Shown here: positions 16,912 to 25,182 of the stretch, one piece after another
Layout of the letters: each line of letters opens with the position of its first letter
Numbering within the stretch: position 1 is the stretch's first letter
Origin: DATAOG01 sp963757395
GTDB lineage: Bacteria; Pseudomonadota; Alphaproteobacteria; Geminicoccales; Geminicoccaceae
Direction of reading: 5' to 3'
NCBI GenBank assembly: GCA_963757395.1
Contig: CAVWRK010000010.1
Location: forward strand, 248,001 to 312,000
Length of the DNA: 64,000 bases
The notes under the pieces: generated by a model
What the model was told of the DNA's origin: nothing
Databases searched by the model: none
What the model saw: the letters and a program-made list of their open reading frames with translations, nothing else
Program-made: the position numbers and the translations under genes

Positions 16912-18630
16912 ATGCGCATGTCGTTACCGACGATCGACGCCGGCCCCAGGCCGGGGTGGCACCTGCCCGAGTGGCTCGACCGCTGGAGCCTGTTCACAAT
17001 CGGGCTCGCGCTGCTGATCGCGCTGCCGGTGCTGGTGGTGTTCGCGAGCGTGCTGGTGCCGACCCAGGGCGTGTGGTCGCATCTCGCCCACACGGTGCTC
17101 TTGGGCTACGTGTCGAACACCGCGCTGCTGGCGCTCGGGGTCGGGCTCGGGGTGATCGCGCTCGGGGTCGGCGCCGCCTGGCTGGTCAGCATGTGCCAGT
17201 TCCCCGGCCGCAGCCTGTTCGAGTGGGCGCTGCTGCTGCCGTTCGCGGTCCCGACCTACATCATCGGCTATACCTACACCGATCTGCTCCAGTATGCCGG
17301 CCCGGTCCAGACCGCGCTCCGCGAGATCACCGGCTGGAGCCATGCCGACTACTGGTTCCCGCCGATCCGCTCGCTGGGCGGCGCGATCGTGGTCATGACG
17401 CTGGTGCTCTACCCCTACGTCTATCTGCTCGCCCGCGCCGCCTTTCTCGAGCAGTGCACCTGCATGCTCGACGTCAGCCGGACCCTCGGCCGCGGCCCCT
17501 GGAGCAGCTTCCTCGAGGTCGCGGTGCCGCTCGCCCGGCCGGCGATCGCCGGCGGGGTCGCGCTCGCGCTGATGGAGGCGCTGGCCGATTTCGGCACGGT
17601 CCAGTACTTCGGCGTCAATACCTTCACGACCGGCATCTATCGCACCTGGTTCGCGCTCGGCGAGCCGGTCGCGGCGGCGCAGCTGGCGGCCGCCCTGATG
17701 CTGGTGGTGCTGCTGGTGCTCGCGGCCGAGCGCTGGTCGCGCGGCCTGGCCCGCTATCAGCACACCGCCCAGTCGCGCCTGCGCCCCTGCTACGATCTGC
17801 GCGGCGCCCGGGCGGCGCTCGCGTTCGGCGGCTGCGCGGCGCCGGTGGTCCTCGGCTTCGGCGTGCCGGTCGCGGTCCTCCTCGGCATGGCGCTCAAGCG
17901 GGGCGATCCGCTGTTCGGCAGCATGTTCCTCGGCCTCGCCTGGCACAGCCTGGCGCTCGCCGTGATCGCCGCGGCGCTGACCGCGACGCTCGCGATCGTG
18001 GTCGGCTATGGCCTGCGCCTTCGACCGACGCCGGTGATGCGCGTCTCGGCGCGGGTCGCGGGCCTCGGCTATGCGATCCCGGGGGCGGTGATCGCGATCG
18101 GCGTGCTGATCCCGTTCGCGCGCTTCGACAACGCGCTCGACGCCTGGCTGCGCGCGAGCTTCGGCATCTCCTCCGGCCTGCTCCTGACCGGCACCATCGC
18201 CGGCCTGGTGTTCGCCTACATGGTGCGCTTCCTGGCGCTCGCGCTGAGCACGGTCGAGGCCGGCCTCGGCAAGATCAACCGCCATCTCGACGACGCCGCC
18301 CGCACCCTCGGCCGCAGCCCCGGCGGCACCTTGCTCAGGGTGCACGTGCCGCTGATGTGGGGCAGTGTGCTGACCGCGGTCATCCTGGTGTTCGTCGACG
18401 TCTTGAAGGAGCTGCCGGCGACCCTGATCCTGCGGCCGTTCAACTTCGAGACGCTCGCGGTCCGGGTCTACCGCTTCGCCTCCGACGAGCGCCTGGCCGA
18501 GGCCTCGACCGCGGCGCTGGCGATCGTCGTGGTCGGGCTGATCCCGGTGATCCTCCTGAGCCGCGCGATCACGCGCGCCCGCCCGCAGCAGCAGGCCGTC
18601 CAGTCTCTCCCCGAGCGTCAGCGCCTGTAA
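16912..18630 (+). CDS. Fe3+ ABC transporter permease (FbpB/SfuB type)
   Basis: The 572-residue inner-membrane protein consists of two homologous halves, each with about six membrane segments and the permease (EAA-like) loop, e.g. DVSRTLGRGPWSSFLEVAVPLARPAIAGG in the first half and DAARTLGRSPGGTLLRVHVPLMWGS in the second. Such fused-domain permeases belong to periplasmic Fe3+ uptake systems, and the binding protein encoded at 23738-24778 is a suitable partner. No ATPase gene is visible in the window. Start is ATG 16912, with ATG 16918 a close alternative. The gene converges with the DUF1513 gene, leaving only 7 bases between stops. Confidence 0.92.
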   Translation: MRMSLPTIDAGPRPGWHLPEWLDRWSLFTIGLALLIALPVLVVFASVLVPTQGVWSHLAHTVLLGYVSNTALLALGVGLGVIALGVGAAWLVSMCQFPGRSLFEWALLLPFAVPTYIIGYTYTDLLQYAGPVQTALREITGWSHADYWFPPIRSLGGAIVVMTLVLYPYVYLLARAAFLEQCTCMLDVSRTLGRGPWSSFLEVAVPLARPAIAGGVALALMEALADFGTVQYFGVNTFTTGIYRTWFALGEPVAAAQLAAALMLVVLLVLAAERWSRGLARYQHTAQSRLRPCYDLRGARAALAFGGCAAPVVLGFGVPVAVLLGMALKRGDPLFGSMFLGLAWHSLALAVIAAALTATLAIVVGYGLRLRPTPVMRVSARVAGLGYAIPGAVIAIGVLIPFARFDNALDAWLRASFGISSGLLLTGTIAGLVFAYMVRFLALALSTVEAGLGKINRHLDDAARTLGRSPGGTLLRVHVPLMWGSVLTAVILVFVDVLKELPATLILRPFNFETLAVRVYRFASDERLAEASTAALAIVVVGLIPVILLSRAITRARPQQQAVQSLPERQRL

Positions 18631-18637
18631 CTGCAGC

Positions 18638-19807
18638 CTACGCTGGCCGTTCCGGCAACGCCGCGATCGCCAGGTGGTTGTCCCAAGGCGTCACCAGCCG
18701 GTCGGCGATCGGGATCGGCGCCTGGCGGCCGGCGCGCGGCTCGACCCGTAGCACCTCGCCGCGGCCGTCGCTGACGATGAAGGCGCCGGGCGCCTCGGCC
18801 GGCGTCAGGCCGCAGCCGTCGGCGAGCTCGACATGGTGCACCAGGCTCCCGGTCCCGGCGTCCCAGAACGTGAAGAGGTTGCCGCGCGGGCTGGAGACCG
18901 CGAGCAGCTCGCCGCTCTGGTCGAACGCGATCGCCCCGGTGTACTGGCGCATCCGGCGCTGGATTGCCGGTGGCGCCTCGAGCAGCCGGATCTCGCCGCG
19001 GCCGTGGTCGAGGCCGATCAGCGGCACCTGGTCGCGCCGGCTGCCCTCGTACTGCATCGCGACCGCGACCAGGCCCGCGGCGTTGACCGCGACGTGCCGG
19101 ATGCTGAGCTGGTGCAGGCCCTGTGCCAGGCGCACCTCGCCCAGAGCCCGCCCGCTCGCGACCTCCAGATAGGCGAGCGAGGGCGTCATGCTGTCGAGGT
19201 TGAGCTCGAGGCGGTCGTAGTCGGGATGGGTGCGGACGCCGCCGTTGGCGATCGCGAGCGTCTTGCCGTCCGGCATCAGCGTCGCCTCGTGCGGGCCGAT
19301 GCCGCCGGACGGCAGCTCGCCGACCTGGCGGTAGCCGTCGAGCGCGTCGCGGACCCCGATCACGCCGCGGCCGGCCTCATAGTCGTTCTCGGTGGTCAGC
19401 AGATGGCGGCCGTCCGGCGAGAACGCGCCATGGCCGTAAAAGTGCCGGCCCGGCGCGGCGTCGATCCGCTCGAGGGCGGCACCCTCGGCGGCGTCGAGGA
19501 CTACGGCGAAGCGGCCCGGACGGCGGGCGTAGACGACGCACTGCGCACTCCCGGGCCGGAAGCTGATGGCGTGGCCGCGGCCCGGCAGCTCGAGGTCGAA
19601 CACGGTCCGGCCGTCGGCCCGGAAGCCGCTCGTGAAGTAGCGGCCGTCGGCGTCGATCCGGCAGCCGACGTAGAGCGGCCCGGCGCTGCCGCGCGCCGCC
19701 GCCGCCCTGAGGCCGAAGCCGACCAGCGCGCTGCCCGCAAGGCTGAGCAGGAAGCCGCGGCGTCCGAATGCCATGACGGGCCGATCCTGTTGCATCTCAA
19801 TCGCCAT
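18638..19807 (-). CDS. DUF1513 protein, Tat-type signal, iron-operon associated
   Basis: The 389-residue protein carries a twin-arginine-like signal (FGRRGFLLSLAGSALVGFG) and then a beta-propeller-like DUF1513 domain with conserved pieces such as HFYGHGAFSPDGRHLLTTENDYEAGRGVIGVRD and ANGGVRTHPDYDRLELNLDSMTPSLAYLE. Its start overlaps the end of the imelysin gene by 11 bases, so it is translated with it. DUF1513 proteins recur at the end of imelysin/di-heme oxidoreductase operons. A periplasmic role in iron handling is inferred from that linkage. Confidence 0.9.
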   Translation of the reverse strand: MAIEMQQDRPVMAFGRRGFLLSLAGSALVGFGLRAAAARGSAGPLYVGCRIDADGRYFTSGFRADGRTVFDLELPGRGHAISFRPGSAQCVVYARRPGRFAVVLDAAEGAALERIDAAPGRHFYGHGAFSPDGRHLLTTENDYEAGRGVIGVRDALDGYRQVGELPSGGIGPHEATLMPDGKTLAIANGGVRTHPDYDRLELNLDSMTPSLAYLEVASGRALGEVRLAQGLHQLSIRHVAVNAAGLVAVAMQYEGSRRDQVPLIGLDHGRGEIRLLEAPPAIQRRMRQYTGAIAFDQSGELLAVSSPRGNLFTFWDAGTGSLVHHVELADGCGLTPAEAPGAFIVSDGRGEVLRVEPRAGRQAPIPIADRLVTPWDNHLAIAALPERPA

Positions 19808-20888
19808 CCAGGGCGTTGAAGCCGACCGCGAGGTCGAGCGCCGGCGCCAGCTCCTGGGCGATCAGGTGGCGGAGCGCCTTGACCTCGGTCACCAGCGCCT
19901 CGACCTTGGGGCGCTCGGCCGGGTCCGCGACCGCCCTGTGCAGGGGCGCGCCGATCGCCTCCAGCTTGGTGAACGCCCGCTCGAAGCCCTGCCGGATGGC
20001 GCTGTCGAGCTGGTCCTCGTCGGTCAGCGCCCGGAGCGCGTCGCTGAAGCCGCCGGGGCTGACGTAGAGCGCCTGCGCGGTCTCGAGGTTGGCCCGGATG
20101 TCGGCGAGCGAGCGCTCGCTGCGCCAGCTCTCGGCGCGCATCGGCTTGGCGCCGTCCAGGGATTTGCCGAGCGGCCCCTCGAGCTTGACCGCGATGATCG
20201 CCTGGAGTGCTGTGTGCAGGCTCTTCAGATAGTCGCCGGTCGCCTCGTCGCTGCCTTGATAGATGTCGTTGCCGGCGGCCGCGGTCAGGACGGCGTCGCG
20301 AAAGCCGCCCGGCCGCTGCCAGTCGTCGAGCAGCGCTGCCGCCTGGCCGGCGAGGTTGCGGCCGATCGCCGCCGCCAGCGCGCAGGCGTAGTCGGCGGCC
20401 GCCGAGGTCGCTGCGGGCGCCGGCAGCCGGGCGTCATCGTAGAGGATCTGCTCGAGCGCCGGAAAGCCGGTCAGCGCCACACTTTTGCCGTCGAGCCCGC
20501 CGGTCGCGACCAGCGCCGGGTCCATAGCGGCAAGCGCCTTGGCGAGCTGCCTCGAGACCGCGCTGCGCGCATCCGGAAACAGCTGGATGATCATCGTCCG
20601 GCCGCCGGCGCGCGCCGGCCCGAACACGATCGGCTGGACGCGTTCCCAGGCGTCCAGCGCGACCTCGAAGCCGTGGCGGGCGGCGGCCAGACGGGCCGGG
20701 TCCGGGACCGCGCAGAAGCTGGCGACCACGGTCCCGAGCCCGGCCGTGGCTTCGGCGAAGTGTTGGTAGCCGGGGATCAGGACCAGATCGGCGAGCTGCC
20801 GGTTCAGGTTCTCCAGCACGTCCTCGGCGCGCGCGGGCGAGCTCAGCGCGAACGCCGCGCCGAGGACGGGGAGCAGCCAGGCGCGCAT
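19797..20888 (-). CDS. Imelysin-family protein (second copy)
   Basis: About 363 residues with a signal peptide (MRAWLLPVLGAAFALSSPARA). ATG 20888 is chosen because it begins exactly at the signal and lies 11 bases after the previous stop; an upstream in-frame ATG would add unlike sequence. The imelysin core shows AWERVQPIVFG in the N-terminal bundle and GFPALEQILYDD at the motif where other imelysins have GxHxxE. The His is replaced by Pro here, as in the PALE subgroup. Imelysins bind or help deliver iron in the periplasm. It is the fourth gene of the leftward iron operon. Confidence 0.9.
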   Translation of the reverse strand: MRAWLLPVLGAAFALSSPARAEDVLENLNRQLADLVLIPGYQHFAEATAGLGTVVASFCAVPDPARLAAARHGFEVALDAWERVQPIVFGPARAGGRTMIIQLFPDARSAVSRQLAKALAAMDPALVATGGLDGKSVALTGFPALEQILYDDARLPAPAATSAAADYACALAAAIGRNLAGQAAALLDDWQRPGGFRDAVLTAAAGNDIYQGSDEATGDYLKSLHTALQAIIAVKLEGPLGKSLDGAKPMRAESWRSERSLADIRANLETAQALYVSPGGFSDALRALTDEDQLDSAIRQGFERAFTKLEAIGAPLHRAVADPAERPKVEALVTEVKALRHLIAQELAPALDLAVGFNALDGD

Positions 20889-20899
20889 GGCCCGGGTCC

Positions 20900-22390
20900 T
20901 CAAAGCGAGTTCAGGAACGCGAGCAGGGCGTCGCGCTCCGCCTTGGGCAGCTTCGCGAAGGCCTCGCGCGCGGCGTCTGCCTCGCCGCCGTGCCAGAGGA
21001 TCGCCTCGGTGAGGTTGCGCGCCCGGCCGTCGTGCAGGAGGAACGTGTGCCCGCTCACTTCCTTGGTGAGGCCGATGCCCCACAGCGGCGGCGTCCGCCA
21101 CTCCCGGCCGGTCGCATCGCCTTCGGGCCGATGGTCGGCGAGCCCCTCGCCCATGTCGTGCAGGAGCAGGTCGGTGTACGGAAAAATCAGCTGGCCGCCG
21201 AGCGCCTTGACCTCCCAGTCCCGCCGGGTCGCGAACTTGGGCCGGTGACAGCCGATGCAGCCCGACTGGTAGAACAGCCGCTTGCCCTCGAGCACGGTCG
21301 GATCGCCCTCGCCCCGGCGCGCGGGAACCGCGAGGTTGCGGGCGTAGAACAGGATCTGGGCCATGATCTTGGGCGGCGCCTCGAGGTCCCCGTACTGCGG
21401 GCTGTTGCCGTCGGGCGCGCTCCGGCAGTCGGCTTCGGCGGCGGTGCAGTCGCCCCAGGCGGCGGGCTGGATCGGGTTGCCGACGCCGATGTCGCCGGCG
21501 AGCGCATGGCCGCCCTGCTGATCGATCGAGGGCTCGCCCGCCTTCCAGCCGAAGCGCCCGAGCTCGACCTTCTGGTCGGCCTCGCTCCAGACCCGGTTCG
21601 GCCGGCCCGAGATGCCATCGTGATCGGCATCGTCGGGGTCGGCGTTGGCCAGGATGTCCTCGGGCGCGATCGCCTCGAGCAGGCCGAGCCCGATCATCGG
21701 CGGCGCGACCCGGGGGCTGATCATGACCCCGGGATGCAAGGGGCCGTAGGCGAGATCGGCGATCCGATAGCTGGGCTTGCGCAGCCGCACCGTCTCGCCG
21801 CCGGCGAGCTCGACCGGGATTTCCTGGTAGTCGATCACCATGCGGCCTTCGGGCAGGTGCCCTGGGATCGCGAGGTCCTGGAGCTGGCCGCCATAGGTGG
21901 GCTCCAGGATCACGTTCGCCCGGTGGCTCGCGATCAGCTCGCGCTCGGCCTCGGTCTCGGGCGGGATCGAGAGCCGCAGGAACATCGAGATCGCGCTGTC
22001 GTCCGGGCTCGCCGGCGGGTGGCCGCGGCCGTCCTTGAGGTGACAGCGCTGGCAGGCGCGGGCGTTGTAGAGCGGCCCCAGGCCATCGGCGGCCTGGGTC
22101 GAGGACGGCGCGATCACCCAGTTGCGCCGGAAGATGCCGTTGCCAATCGAGAAATCGGCGCGCTCCTCGAACGACAGGTTGGAGGACGGCATCGAGAAGG
22201 CGTCGCGGGTGAAGGTCGTGCGATTGGTCGCGGTGCCGCCCGAGAGCGCCTCCCAGCGCTCGGCCTTGGTGAAGTCCGTGGTCGGGGCGAGGATCGCTGC
22301 CCGCTGCTTAGCGCTCATCGCCGCCCCCGCCGGCACCGCCGGGAGCAGGGCCCAGGGCAGCGCCGCCAACGCGATCACCGCGAGCCGCAT
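20900..22390 (-). CDS. Di-heme oxidoreductase (DHOR family) with CxxCH motifs
   Basis: The 496-residue exported protein (signal MRLAVIALAALPWALLPAVPAGA) has two c-type haem motifs, CQRCH and CIGCH, and conserved blocks GPLYNARACQRCHLKDGRG, YGGQLQDLAIPG and PPLWGIGLTKEVSGHTFLLHDGRARNLTEAILWHGGEA that define the family once called thiol oxidoreductases. Periplasmic haem attachment needs the Ccm system, whose ccmA, ccmB and ccmC genes are also in this window. It sits between two imelysin genes, with 13-base and 11-base gaps, clearly one operon. It probably changes the oxidation state of iron or of a partner; this is inferred. Confidence 0.93.
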   Translation of the reverse strand: MRLAVIALAALPWALLPAVPAGAAMSAKQRAAILAPTTDFTKAERWEALSGGTATNRTTFTRDAFSMPSSNLSFEERADFSIGNGIFRRNWVIAPSSTQAADGLGPLYNARACQRCHLKDGRGHPPASPDDSAISMFLRLSIPPETEAERELIASHRANVILEPTYGGQLQDLAIPGHLPEGRMVIDYQEIPVELAGGETVRLRKPSYRIADLAYGPLHPGVMISPRVAPPMIGLGLLEAIAPEDILANADPDDADHDGISGRPNRVWSEADQKVELGRFGWKAGEPSIDQQGGHALAGDIGVGNPIQPAAWGDCTAAEADCRSAPDGNSPQYGDLEAPPKIMAQILFYARNLAVPARRGEGDPTVLEGKRLFYQSGCIGCHRPKFATRRDWEVKALGGQLIFPYTDLLLHDMGEGLADHRPEGDATGREWRTPPLWGIGLTKEVSGHTFLLHDGRARNLTEAILWHGGEADAAREAFAKLPKAERDALLAFLNSL

Positions 22391-22403
22391 GCGCCCTTGC
22401 CGA

Positions 22404-23693
22404 TCACTGGAACACCGCCTCCGGATCGTCGAGGCTGTCGGAGCCTTCCAGCTCGAGCGGGCCGAGATCGAGCGCTGCCACGATCTTCTCGATCGTCCTG
22501 GTCTGGTCGAGCAGGCCGTCGATCGCCGCCTGGACCAGGGCGTTGCCCTCGGGATTGTCCTCGCCGATCATTTGATCGTAGGCCATGGCGCCGCTGTCGC
22601 CTTCTTGCTTCATGCTGGTCATCGCCCTCTGGGTCGCGTCGAGCTTGGCCTGCATCTCGTCGTCGAGCGCCGGGTCCTTGGCCCGCACCAGGTCCGACAG
22701 GCTGGGCCCTTCGACGGTCGAGCCGTCGACCCGGAGGTAGCGGCCGCGATAGACATTGGCGATGCCCTGCGCATCGTAATAGTGCGAGTTGTAGGTGTTG
22801 TCGGAGAAGCAGTCCTGCTCCTCCTCCGGGTCGTGGAGCATCAGGCCGAGCTTCATCCGCTCGCCCGCGAGCTCGCCGTAGGAGAGGCTGCCGAGCCCGA
22901 GCACGATGCTGGTCAGGCCGTGCCTGGGCGGGTCGGCCATCACCGCCTGGCGGGCCGCGCCATTCTGGCCCCAGTTGCCGACCATCTCCTCGAGGTCGGC
23001 GACCAGAAGATCGGTCGCCGCCTTCAGATAGGCGCGCCGGCGGTCGCAGTGGCCACCGGTGCACGCCTCGCCCTGGGCATAGTCGGTCCACGGCCGCTCG
23101 CCGGCGCCGGGCCCGGTGCCGTGCAGGTCCTGGCCCCAGAGCAGGAACTCGATCGCGTGATAGCCGGTCGCGACGTTGGCCTCGACGTCGTCGATCTCTT
23201 GCAGCGAGCGCAGCAGCTCGGCGTCGATCGTCGAGGCATCGAGCGTCCTGCCGCCCGAGGTCAGCCTCGCATTGGCGATCACATTGGCGACGTAATACTG
23301 GTTCTCGGCGGATTCGCTGCCGTAGGACGCCGCGACGTAGTCGATCAGGCCCTCGTCCAACGGCCATGAGTTGACCCGGCCCTCCCAGTCGTCGACGATC
23401 GGGTTGCCGAACCGGTAGGCCTCGCTCTGCTGATAGGGCACGCGCGCCGCCTTCCACGCGTCCTTGGCCGCCTGCTGGCTCGCCGCGCCCGGCTCGGCGA
23501 GCAGCCGGTCGACCGCCGTCTGCAGGTCGCGCGCCGTGGTCAGGGAATCGCCGTAGGTGGCCTCGGCGATGTCGGCATAGGTCGCGAGCACGGCGCCCGG
23601 GTCGAGCGCGTTCCCGGCCGAGGCGTTGGCAGCCGCACAAGCGCTCACCGCGAGCACCACGGGGGCGAGTAGCAGGCAGGCTCGGCCGGTCAT
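22404..23693 (-). CDS. Imelysin/peptidase M75-family lipoprotein
   Basis: About 429 residues. The N-terminus (LLLAPVVLAVSACAAA) is a lipoprotein signal with the lipobox Cys near residue 19. The GxHxxE motif is intact (GYHAIEFLLWGQDLHG), as in EfeO-like and IrpA-like imelysins, followed by NDTN-type residues around CFSDNTYNSHYYDAQGIANVYRG. ATG 23693 has GGAG 8 bases upstream. It should be anchored at the periplasmic face of a membrane and bind iron. It is the second gene of the iron operon, 44 bases downstream of the Fe3+ binding protein gene. Confidence 0.93.
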   Translation of the reverse strand: MTGRACLLLAPVVLAVSACAAANASAGNALDPGAVLATYADIAEATYGDSLTTARDLQTAVDRLLAEPGAASQQAAKDAWKAARVPYQQSEAYRFGNPIVDDWEGRVNSWPLDEGLIDYVAASYGSESAENQYYVANVIANARLTSGGRTLDASTIDAELLRSLQEIDDVEANVATGYHAIEFLLWGQDLHGTGPGAGERPWTDYAQGEACTGGHCDRRRAYLKAATDLLVADLEEMVGNWGQNGAARQAVMADPPRHGLTSIVLGLGSLSYGELAGERMKLGLMLHDPEEEQDCFSDNTYNSHYYDAQGIANVYRGRYLRVDGSTVEGPSLSDLVRAKDPALDDEMQAKLDATQRAMTSMKQEGDSGAMAYDQMIGEDNPEGNALVQAAIDGLLDQTRTIEKIVAALDLGPLELEGSDSLDDPEAVFQ

Positions 23694-23737
23694 GATGCTG
23701 GCTCCCGCTTTCTTGTGGACGGGGGCTCGGGGGTCGA

Positions 23738-24778
23738 TCATTTCCAGCCGACGCGGTCCATCAGCTTGACCGCGTCGGCATTGTTCTGGCCGTACTGCGA
23801 CGCGTTGACCTGATCGGTCTTGAAGTCGCCGAGACTGGCCAACGCCGGCTCGAGCGGCACGCCTGGCACCGCCGGGAACTCGTAGTTGCCCTCGGTGAAG
23901 TAGATCTGGGCCTGATCGGTCGTCAGATACTCGAGGAACTTGATCGCGTTGGCCTTGTCCGGGGCGTTGACGGTGACCCCGGCGCCGCTGATGTTGGCCT
24001 CGGCGCCACGGCCGGCCTGGTTGGGGAACACGATGCCGATCTTGGCGGCGACCGCGCGGTCGTCCGGGTCGTCCAACTCGATCAGCCGGACCAGGTAGTA
24101 GTGGTTGACCACCGAGATGTCGCACTCGCCGGCCGCCACCGCCTTGATCTGGTCGGTGTCGGCGCCCTGGGGCGAGCGGGCGAAGTTCGCGACCAGCCCC
24201 TTGCCCCACTGCTCGGTCCGCTCGAGCCCGTCGGCCGCGATCATCGAGGCGACCAGCGACTGGTTGTAGACGTTGGTCGAGGAGCGCATGCAGATCCGGC
24301 CCTGCCACTGCGGATCGGCGAGCTCCTCGTAGGTCTTGATCGCGTCCGGCTGGACCCGGTCCTTGGCGTAAATGATGATCCGCACACGCTTGCTGACCCC
24401 GAACCAGAGGCCATCGGGATGGCGCAGGCTGGCCGGAATGCGCTCGTCCAGGACCGCCGACGACACCGGCTGCAGGACCCCCGCCTGCTCGGCGCGCCAG
24501 AGCCGCCCGGCATCGACCGTGATCAGGATGTCGGCGGGGCTGTTGCGGCCCTCGGCCTTGATCCGCTCGATCAGCTGGTCGGCATCGCCCTCGATCCGGT
24601 TGACCTCGATGCCGGTCGCCTTGGTGAAGCCGTCATAGAGCTGGTCGTCGGTGTCGTAGTGGCGCGACGAGTAGATGTTGACCTCTTCGGCCGACGCGGG
24701 CGGCGCGGCCAACAGGGTCGCCATCAGGGCGGCGATGAGCATGGCGGGGGCAGCCCGGCGGGTCAGCTGACTGATCAT
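23738..24778 (-). CDS. Fe3+ ABC transporter substrate-binding protein (FutA/FbpA type)
   Basis: The 346-residue periplasmic protein has a signal peptide (PAMLIAALMATLLAAPPASA) followed by EEVNIYSSRHYDTDDQLYDGFTKATGIEVNRIEGDADQLIERIKAEG, the standard opening of ferric-ion binding proteins. The paired iron-ligand tyrosines appear in DISVVNHYYLVRL. ATG 24778 is used because GAGGGA lies about 10 bases upstream and the signal begins there. It is the first gene of the operon and has an iron-box-like palindrome about 115 bases upstream. It should deliver Fe3+ to the permease encoded at 16912-18630. Confidence 0.95.
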   Translation of the reverse strand: MISQLTRRAAPAMLIAALMATLLAAPPASAEEVNIYSSRHYDTDDQLYDGFTKATGIEVNRIEGDADQLIERIKAEGRNSPADILITVDAGRLWRAEQAGVLQPVSSAVLDERIPASLRHPDGLWFGVSKRVRIIIYAKDRVQPDAIKTYEELADPQWQGRICMRSSTNVYNQSLVASMIAADGLERTEQWGKGLVANFARSPQGADTDQIKAVAAGECDISVVNHYYLVRLIELDDPDDRAVAAKIGIVFPNQAGRGAEANISGAGVTVNAPDKANAIKFLEYLTTDQAQIYFTEGNYEFPAVPGVPLEPALASLGDFKTDQVNASQYGQNNADAVKLMDRVGWK

Positions 24779-24890
24779 CTCGGTGTCCCTCGGCGCCCGC
24801 AGCCCATTAACGCGACCGCGTGCGCCTCCTTGTCGACAATCGGTACCGGGCAAAATAATCGATGCGATAAGTCATGACAAGTCAAAATAA

Positions 24891-24907
24891 AGTAGAACGA
24901 TTCCAAT
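24891..24907. promoter_or_regulatory. Second iron-box-like palindrome, upstream of the iron operon
   Basis: AGTAGAACGATTCCAAT shares the core TAGAAYGATTCY with the site at 16754-16770. It lies in an A+T-rich stretch upstream of the Fe3+ binding protein gene. The rest of the gap, to about 25182, shows no supported gene. Confidence 0.5.
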
Positions 24908-25182
24908 CTTGCCGTAGTTTTTGAATTGTTCTAATTATCGGCTTAGGCTCGGTCTGATCTATTAAAAAGGCCCAGCGGGGGAACTCAGGGACGAGGCCAA
25001 CGTCCAGGAGATTTAGTTCGGGGTCAGCGAGCGCGCGGCGGACCGATCCTCTCCGCCGATGCGCTCGATCCCGCTGAAGGAAAACGCGGTGAGGGCGAAA
25101 GGCGGAGACCGCCGCGACGCGCCCGCCTGACCCCACAGCCGCTTGCTCGCGATGTCGGCACGACGAGGCCCGGCGAGACAGG

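Noticed and set aside
16782..19172. Very long plus-strand frame across the Fe3+ permease gene
   Set aside because: It is an off-frame image of the permease, rich in Arg, Ala and Gly, with no hydrophobic segments or motifs.
20990..23374. Long plus-strand frame opposite the di-heme oxidoreductase and imelysin genes
   Set aside because: It lies opposite two genes with clear signal peptides and CxxCH or imelysin motifs.
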